From NCBI GenBank assembly GCA_949987705.1, contig OX465283.1:132148101-132212100 (forward strand): a stretch of 64,000 nucleotides of DNA. The letters are read 5' to 3'. The translations under genes were made by a program, and so were the position numbers. This DNA is from Thereva unica. Lineage: Eukaryota; Arthropoda; Insecta; Diptera; Therevidae. Of the stretch, positions 57,690 to 64,000 are shown piece by piece; the stretch's first letter is position 1; every line of letters starts with the position of its first letter. The notes beneath the pieces are model-generated. The model was not told the DNA's origin, searched no databases, and saw nothing but the letters and a program-made list of their open reading frames with translations.

Positions 57690-60600
57690 GTCACATAATA
57701 ATATTTAAAAATATGAAGCTGTATGTTATTAAAATATTTCTATGATTGGATGGAAGGATGCCTGAAACCTTCAAATATTCTTTTCATTAATTTTTTCCAA
57801 CAAAAATATCCCACATAATATCAAACAGAATATTGTGGGTAGATTTAATATTTTTGTTGTTCATATTCAACTTACATATGCGACCCAAACTCATGTTGAA
57901 TGAATAAACGAAATGAATTACCGAAAGTGCTTTCAACAATAATTTGAGATATGTACCTAAATATTTTGCAGTACATATTCTCTCTCGAATTCCATTACAT
58001 GAAATTACTAGAAGCCTACGTACTGTTATGATGTATGAAAATGTGTCATAAAGATTTCATGAGCCATTGTATAATACATGAAAATATCTTTCTATTTCAT
58101 GAATTTATAGGGACTTAGAAACATTTTCACACAACTTGCCACCACGACGAAAGAAATCCAAACAAACAAAAAAAGGAACTAAGTTCAAAATCTGGCAACT
58201 TATCCCGTAAATCTTATTCGTGGTGCTCTGCTGGGGGAACAATAAACGACAAACCCCCTAAAATTGACCATTGAAAACAGCCAAATACTTTTAGAGATTA
58301 CCATCTGGTTTAGGTGTTTTATACCGTCGGTCACAATCTAATCCCTGCGGGTGACCCTTAGCTCCAGAGGTTCTTCCCGCCTGAAAAGGTCCCCCGTCGT
58401 AAAAAGCTTCGCCACAATACAAATAGTACTCAGAAAAGTTCCTATAGAAAAGAAGTTCTAAAAGCTGAACAAAGTATACAACACGTAAAAAAAATACGAA
58501 AAACAGTAAATCCGGGTATTTTCGAGGATTTTCTACTTTCATACTTTATTTCTATCTAACGTGCTCCCTCGTTAACGGATACACAAAGCTTCAAAAAAGG
58601 AGAACGCCGCTGTAGCAGGCGCCCAAGTCTAGGTTAAGCGTTTCGCTGTTGATGGTTTATGGCTTCCATAAACATCCAATATATTCTTCGTATGCTGCTT
58701 ATATGTATGTATAGCATAGCACGCAAGGACTCTCTGGTCCCGAACAGCCAGCAGCAGAACAAGGACATCCCCCGAAAGTTTAAGCCTCGGCATTCGGGTA
58801 ACAGAAGGATATTCTCAGCCTGTGCCAGAATCATACACAAAAAGTAATTCGGACAAAAATGAGTGCACAAAAAACACAAGAAGGATGTGTAAAGGTTACG
58901 CTTTGTGCATCCTTTGAAAAACCGATGTTCTAGCATAGTGTAAATGGAAATATAGAATCCAAATATACAAATTTTACTAGCACACAAAAAATGCTGCTGG
59001 AACAGCAGCCATTATTTCAGGAAGACCACAATATATCCTTTTCGACAGAGATTAGAAAAACTCTCCCTTCCTGTCCATTCTACTAGCACAAATAACACGA
59101 AGGGAGAAAAAATTCCGCAAAGTCCGGAAGAGCCCGCATCTCTAGAAGATAGACCTCCTGACAAGATACAGAAACGGATTGAAATTAATAGCTGTCTACC
59201 AAGCCACTAAGGGCACAGGATGCATCAGGTTACAATGCCCGTTTTATTTTACAGGACATTAGAAATGCTTCCCGAGCTCTGGACCCGGGCCATTCTCACC
59301 ACAACTGGAACCTATATGAATCGTTTGCTGCAGTCTCGTGGAGTCATTAAATGTCTGGTCATTTGAAAAGTTTCCACATTGCGTGGCCATCTTTGGTACA
59401 GAGATAGAAAGTTAATGGCATGGACTTGCAACATTTATGACTGTTTGGGACCTTTTGCGTCGGCCACTTGCCATTACAACACATACAAATGATCCAAACT
59501 TTCAGATAGCTACAAGCTAGTATAGCAAGAGGCGATATACTGCTAGACGCTGACCGTTTATGGCACTTTAAATGGGTTAACGAACACAATAATATCCTTC
59601 TGGATGTCTCTATTGGACGTCATTCAAAAGTAACTTGAGGGTGGATATCACATTTTATAACCCAATCATGTTAATCTGGGTTTTTGGGAGAAAGTCACGA
59701 AACTGCTTGATTAGAAAAATGTAAGTGTTTCCTCTTGGCCATTTTCTTCTTCTTGTTGTTGGATTTACTTTCGGCATTATTGGTGAAAGTTATGTAAACA
59801 CCATTGCCAGGCTTTTGGGGGAGGAATTAGCTAGTAAATCACAGAAAGAAAAGGGATACTTTGTTTAAATCTGTAATTAATAAAACACCAGCAAGAAAAG
59901 GGGACTAAGACTAACGTGTTAAGGGTATAAGATATTGATCTAGGCACGGAAGTCATATAAATTCTGAGGTAAATGGCTAGATATATCTGCCAAGATTCTA
60001 CCAAGGAAGCGATATATGATAGAATAAATCGATTTAACCTGTTTCGCAGGGTGTGTATCAGCTAAAATCTACAGGTGTTAAATACTTCCTGGCAACCATT
60101 ATGGTACAAGTTTACACATTTTAAATAACCCATCTTTAAATAGACGTTAAATTTCACCAGTTCAGAATGCTACAAAGGCAATGACATGTTTTATGCGCTA
60201 AGGCATAGAAGACAGACGTCATCATAAATACTGGTAAACCATGGTGTCACATGATTCCTAATGGAGTGTCATACTACGCACAGATCCACAACAATATCAG
60301 CGATTTGAGAGGATTCTGCGAAAGACATTGACAAAACAAACGAAAATGAAATGGTACATGGTGTATTTGAAAACCGATTCACATTTAACTACTATAAAGC
60401 TTCATTGTGGGCTATATAAGGAAAATTAAGCACTAATAATATTGTCCTGACGGATATTGTGTGCACAAAAGAGCTGTTATATAATGAAACGAAACCCTTT
60501 AAACGATGATGAGACTGCAATATTATGAATTTCTATGGAGTTGTTTCTAGGAATAAATTTATTCTTAACCAATTAATGCAAGGTAAAGGATTTGGGATAA

Positions 60601-60990
60601 GAAATTATTCATTAACCGGTTCAGCTGGATAGTCGGTTTTATGCGTAATTAAGGCATTTCAATTGAAGGTATTGTTTAGTAGATTTGAATATAAATTGTG
60701 GGAAGAGCTATACTTTATATTTCTCGGAAAATACTTATTTACGTCATTGGAATAATTAAAATGTTAGCGGGGGTGTTGAAAAGGATAAGGTTTGTCCCTC
60801 GTTAATTTGTGTAGTTAATGCGGAAATTGAATCACTCCGGAAAAGGTATAATCATTAGTCGTGTTTTCTGGTTTATGTTAGTCCGTGTTAACTACCTATT
60901 TATGTAAATTACATCATATACTATATTGTGTATATCTTTAACGAAACGCATTTAGAACCATTTTGTTCAATTTTATTTTTGTTCTTAGGG
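57690..60990. other. unassigned spacer
   Basis: No gene recognised. Frames at 58291-58987 and 59359-59589 lack motifs. A worn stretch at about 59940-60340 may be an old LINE RT, but the evidence is below my threshold. Confidence 0.3.
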
Positions 60991-60994
60991 GTCG

Positions 60995-61110
60995 TCCATT
61001 AATTACGTGAGGCGTTTAGGGGGGGAGGGGGTCGAGCCGAATCTCACCAAATCTCACCTGGGGGAGGGGGGGGGGGTTTCGGCAAATCTCACGTACTTTT
61101 TTTTAAAACA
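60995..61110. repeat. GTCGTCCATTAATTACGT-type repeat end
   Basis: GGGGTCGTCCATTAATTACG followed by G-rich runs and two copies of AATCTCAC resembles a terminal module common in insect non-autonomous DNA transposons. The opposite end was not found, so it is a fragment. Confidence 0.45.
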
Positions 61111-61169
61111 CACAGTGTAAAATTGCGCGAAAATTGGGTTAAAACGTGTTTCTCCACTAAAGACCCCCA

Positions 61170-61545
61170 TTGACTTACAGGCCGGCCGGCACGACTAAGC
61201 TTGACTCAGTCTAACTGAGGGATGAGTCTGACAGGCCGTGGCATGTAGGTAAAGTCCTGATTCCCTACACACACACAGGCGAAAACGACTGCTTAGCATA
61301 GCAGATTATTAATTCAAGTGCAAAAATGCTCATGACCCCAACGAAAGCTTCAAGCCTCACGCCGTGAACACAAAAGAGCAAAAAAGCGCAAACGCGATGG
61401 TGGATGGTTTTCACGACTAGCTCGCGCCTTGCTTTCCGTTCCGAGTGCATAAGGTGTGAATTCTTAGTGAATAGAAGTTCAGATCTTCAGGCCCGAACTG
61501 ACGATAAATGCGAGTTTCGTCAGCTTTCTTGAACTGCAGGCCCCA
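61170..61545. repeat. dispersed repeat family, copy 2
   Basis: Same series of blocks as 25290-25960 but shorter by an internal deletion. Shared longest words are AGAAGTTCAGATCTTCAGGC and ACTGACGATAAATGC. No coding frame. Confidence 0.6.
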
Positions 61546-61548
61546 TAC

Positions 61549-61662
61549 TAGTGATGAGCAAGACTAGTCTTGCACATTTAGCAAGACCAAGAAATACCAA
61601 GACAAGACAAGGATAAGTCAAGACTGCAAGATCAGTATAGCAAGGCTTTTTGCTCATCACTA
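61549..61662. repeat. hAT-type MITE 1
   Basis: TAGTGATGAGCAAGA at the left is mirrored by TTTTTGCTCATCACTA at the right, ends of the CAGTGATGAGCAAA type seen in hAT-derived MITEs. The interior is made of CAAGAC units. Confidence 0.6.
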
Positions 61663-61678
61663 AGGGGCAAAAGTTTTC

Positions 61679-61801
61679 CAGTAATGAGCAAAACGTCTTG
61701 TCTTGCAGGACAAAGACAATTCAGCAGGACAAAGACAAGACTGCAAGACTTTTTGCAAGATTTTTAGCAAGACTTTTTCGAAGGCTTTTTGCTCACCACT
61801 G
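61679..61801. repeat. hAT-type MITE 2
   Basis: CAGTAATGAGCAAAA at the left is mirrored by TTTTTGCTCACCACTG at the right, 16 bases after element 1. The same CAAGAC-rich interior. Confidence 0.6.
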
Positions 61802-61817
61802 CAAGACTTTAGGCATT

Positions 61818-61880
61818 TAGTGATGAGCAATGTAGTCTTATTTTGTCCTGTCTTGTCTTGTTCCTGCTTTGGTCTTGCTT
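61818..61880. repeat. hAT-type MITE 3, one end only
   Basis: TAGTGATGAGCAA followed by GTCTT/CTTGTC units. Truncated against the palindrome that begins at 61891. Confidence 0.5.
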
Positions 61881-61890
61881 AATGTACAAT

Positions 61891-62265
61891 AAAAAAAAAT
61901 TTTAAAAACCGACTTCAGAAAAAAACCCGCGATGCACAAAAAAGGATGAAATAATTGTTTGTAATTCTTAACAACGTCAATCCAATAAGAATGGATCTAG
62001 AAAGAAGAATCACTTTTGAAGACGGTGCTAACACATGTGGGTGATATATTAAGGGCATAAGCCTAACAAAGAAATGTAAACAATTGCCGAAGCAAGAGTT
62101 AGTGCAATCAAAGTCAACTACTACCTGGCACCGTCTTCAAAAGTGATTCTTCTTTCTAGATCCATTCTTATTGGATTGACGTTCTTAAGAATTACAAACA
62201 ATTATTTCATCCTTTTTTGTGCATCGCGGGTTTTTTTCTGAAGTCGGTTTTTAAAATTTTTTTTT
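61891..62265. repeat. 375-bp palindromic element
   Basis: Arms of 138 bp (61891-62028 and 62128-62265) are reverse complements with one difference found (CTTAACAACG versus CTTAAGAACG). The loop is 99 bp. Ends read AAAAAAAAATTTTAAAAACC then GACTTCAG. A related word, GAAGTCGGTTAAAAAACT, occurs alone at 51361-51379. No coding frame. Likely a fold-back MITE. Confidence 0.85.
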
Positions 62266-62639
62266 ATTTCGTGCTTTTTAGTCCATTCATTTTTTAATAT
62301 TGCCTGTCATTGCAAGGAGCCTACGTTTTTACGACGCCACATAGCGAAGTGTATTCTACTTGTCACACCTTTTCATTTGATACCCATGTCTGGGGTCGGG
62401 GAGCGCAATTGCAAAATTTGATTGCAGATGGTATTGTCATGCGAACTATACGTATGTGCAAAATTTGCAGTTGATCGGTTATATGGAACTGGGTCAAAAT
62501 CAAGTTGCAGGATTTGTTTACACTATACACACATACAGATAAAGATAATATAAGGCATATAAAAAGTTAAGTTGCCATTGATATCGGGGAAATTAAATGT
62601 AAACAATAAAATTCTTTGATTCTTCATCCACGTCATGGT

Positions 62640-63037
62640 ATATTTATTTATTCGATATAAACAATAGTTTTTTGAGCTGCAAATTCGCCATAATTTCGTT
62701 CTTATCGGCTTTTGTTCTGGAAGCAAATTTACAGACGCATTCACGTCGAAAACTTGTTTAATATGGAACAAAATTCCCCGAAGGAAATTAAAAAATAATT
62801 ATTTTGTCGACATATAGAAAAAAAAAGCACCGCGAGCCCTTGGGATCGAACTCGCACCCCACAGATTCCACAGACAAGAATACTTGTCTCGAGCCCTTTG
62901 CGCTATGTCAAGTACTATCGGCCGCTCACCAATATGTTAATAAATCATTTCAGAAAGAAGAAAAAGAGAAAAAGAAAAAAACCGGCTGCCCCGACGGGAA
63001 TCGAACCTGCGAAGGCCGAATCGAGGACCCGACGCTC
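62640..63037 (-). mobile_element. dimeric tRNA-derived SINE
   Basis: Minus strand from 63037: remnant of a first tRNA-like unit ending GGTTCGATTCCCGTC (B box; its 5' half is lost to the adjoining element), a T/C-rich stretch, then the linker TTTCTGAAATGATTTATTAA. A second tRNA-like unit follows with A box (CATAGCGCAAAGGG) and B box (GAGTTCGATCCC), another T-rich stretch, and the 3' segment AATTTCCTTCGGGGAATTTT with TATTAAACAA. A tail containing AATAAATAAATA ends near 62640. The partial copy at 47640-47815 has linker, second unit and 3' segment in the same order. Confidence 0.7.
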
Positions 63038-63826
63038 TTTTTTTTTTTTTTTTTTTAATAAGCATTTTATTTACCTTAACATCTATCTAATATAAATTTA
63101 ACTAATGCTTAAGTTAATTAATCTAGCCTATTCTAATCTTTCTAACTTACTGGCCCTCAACAGGCACTCTAAATTAATCTATGTCTTAAATTATCTTATG
63201 CCTTTCGGCTAAAACTTATCTTTAGTTATATTTTATTTCAAAAAGAAAAATATTGACATTTGTAACCTTAACTCTAAGAAAAATTGTAAAAAAAACTTAG
63301 ACACTATATTTGTTTTATATAAAAACTTAATACTACTTAAACCTATAACTTAGTTCTAGCACTATCTGGGCGGGGGCAGCGGAGACGATAAAATCGTCTC
63401 AGGTGACCCCCGTCCAGGCGACGGGCTTCCACAGACTCGAGTGATGCTAGAGCTCAAGTTCGTGAAAGCTCGCACCACTTACTTAGAATCTAATTAGCTT
63501 AAACACTATTCTAAACACTAAAAACTATCCGGGCGGGGTACAGCGGAGGGCCTGCCTCGGATGTACTCCGTCCAGGCGACGAGCTTCCACGGGCCCGTGT
63601 TAGCAATACTAACAAAACAAACGAAAACAGACAAACAACAACAAAACAACAGACAAACAAAACTAACAAAAGCTCGTGGTAGCTCGCACGTAAGCTTACT
63701 TAAAACTAATGTTATTACTAAGTAAAAACTATAACTAATCCTATCTAAGCCCTAAGCTAACCATTAAAACTAAGTTATAAGCTAAACTAGTCTATATCTA
63801 AAGATTTTAGGGCGAATACGCAATAT
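63038..63826 (-). mobile_element. retrotransposon 3' UTR with poly(A) tail
   Basis: An approximately 20-base T run at 63038-63057 is the reverse of a poly(A) tail. AATAAA (minus strand, within 63065-63075) lies just before it as a polyadenylation signal. The 770-bp UTR lies downstream of the coding end at 63827. It contains two related GC-rich modules, 63358-63485 and 63528-63710, sharing TATC-GGGCGGGG, TCCAGGCGACG-GCTTCCAC and AGCTCGCAC. The A-rich segment 63608-63670 separates parts of the second module. The tail has landed in the first tRNA unit of the SINE at 62640-63037. Confidence 0.6.
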
Positions 63827-64000
63827 CTAACTGTCCTCCAGCCACCAGTACAGAGTACTTGCAGTGGAGGCGTCGCGTCTGTCTCTTCCCGAGATTCGAG
63901 TACTGAACCTCAGGAGCTCCTGAACTTCCATATCTTCATTGCTAAATCTGTAGCGTTTATCTGTCGCAGAACGATGTAGGTGGTAAAAGAGGGGCACTCC
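63827..64000 (-). CDS. C-terminal 57 codons of a retrotransposon ORF (partial)
   Basis: Open on the minus strand from the window edge to TAG at 63827-63829, with RYRFSNEDMEVQELLRFS then RDRRDASTASTLYWWLEDS at the end. I do not recognise a domain in this short piece. Assignment to a retrotransposon comes from what follows: a UTR, a polyadenylation signal and a poly(A) tail. It could instead be the last exon of a host gene retrocopy. The rest lies beyond the window. Confidence 0.45.
   Translation of the reverse strand, partial: GVPLFYHLHRSATDKRYRFSNEDMEVQELLRFSTRISGRDRRDASTASTLYWWLEDS

Noticed and set aside
59940..60340. A possible worn LINE RT thumb region
   Set aside because: Only isolated short similarities in changing frames, not enough to support a feature.
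61549..61880. A CRISPR-like array of regularly repeated units
   Set aside because: The units have mirrored ends, variable interiors and irregular spacing, as expected for MITEs. The genome is eukaryotic.
62840..62925. A possible functional tRNA gene
   Set aside because: The unit is the second half of a dimeric SINE and is repeated in that context at 47640-47815. Cloverleaf pairing is poor.

Overview
The window reads as repeat-dense, non-coding DNA from an animal genome, most likely an insect. The evidence is a set of RTE-like, Jockey/CR1-like and R1/LOA-like non-LTR retrotransposon relics, tRNA-derived SINEs, PIF/Harbinger, hAT and Tc1/mariner-type DNA transposon traces, AT-rich spacers, and no bacterial-type gene organisation. 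I cannot name the species. I recognise no host protein-coding gene, no rRNA and no functional tRNA gene. Nearly every long open frame belongs to a transposable element or is its antisense shadow.

Layout. 1-5.6 kb: a shortened SINE, an internally deleted Tc1/mariner-type transposase, and a 786-bp almost perfect palindrome (2738-3523). 5.6-10 kb: two decayed minus-strand LINE reverse transcriptase (RT) relics, two small inverted-repeat elements, and a PIF/Harbinger relic (8420-10045) with a LINE inserted in it. 10-18.8 kb: mostly spacer, with a 605-bp inverted-repeat element and a pair of 224-bp MITEs lying head to head. 18.8-26.9 kb: a LINE split by a MITE, an RNase H relic, a 451-bp MITE, a long minus-strand RT relic, a dispersed repeat and a full SINE. 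26.9-38 kb: spacer, an 863-bp element enclosing a compact hairpin, LINE tails, and a Jockey-like RT relic joined to a retrotransposon primer-binding site. 38-47 kb: a second such primer-binding site, RTE-like relics, a LINE interrupted by a 501-bp MITE, a PIF-type MITE, an RNase H relic and a SINE head.

47.9-51.1 kb holds the best-preserved element: a minus-strand RTE-type retrotransposon of about 3.2 kb, with an uninterrupted endonuclease plus RT frame, a short simple-repeat 3' tail and a candidate 9-bp target-site duplication. 51-60 kb: an ACT-flanked MITE, R1/LOA-like RT and RNase H pieces on both strands, and a Jockey/CR1-like RT relic with an insertion. 61-64 kb: a stack of small elements (three hAT-type MITEs, a 375-bp palindrome, a dimeric tRNA SINE), and then the 3' end of another retrotransposon whose coding end runs off the window.

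The elements relate to each other in three ways. LINEs are the likely source of mobilisation for the SINEs, and one LINE and one SINE family share 3'-end words. DNA-transposon derivatives sit inside LINEs and a LINE sits inside a DNA transposon, so relative insertion ages can be read. Several long inverted repeats could form hairpin RNA if transcribed. Coordinates of decayed elements are approximate, because they were read by eye from translated similarity and repeat boundaries.
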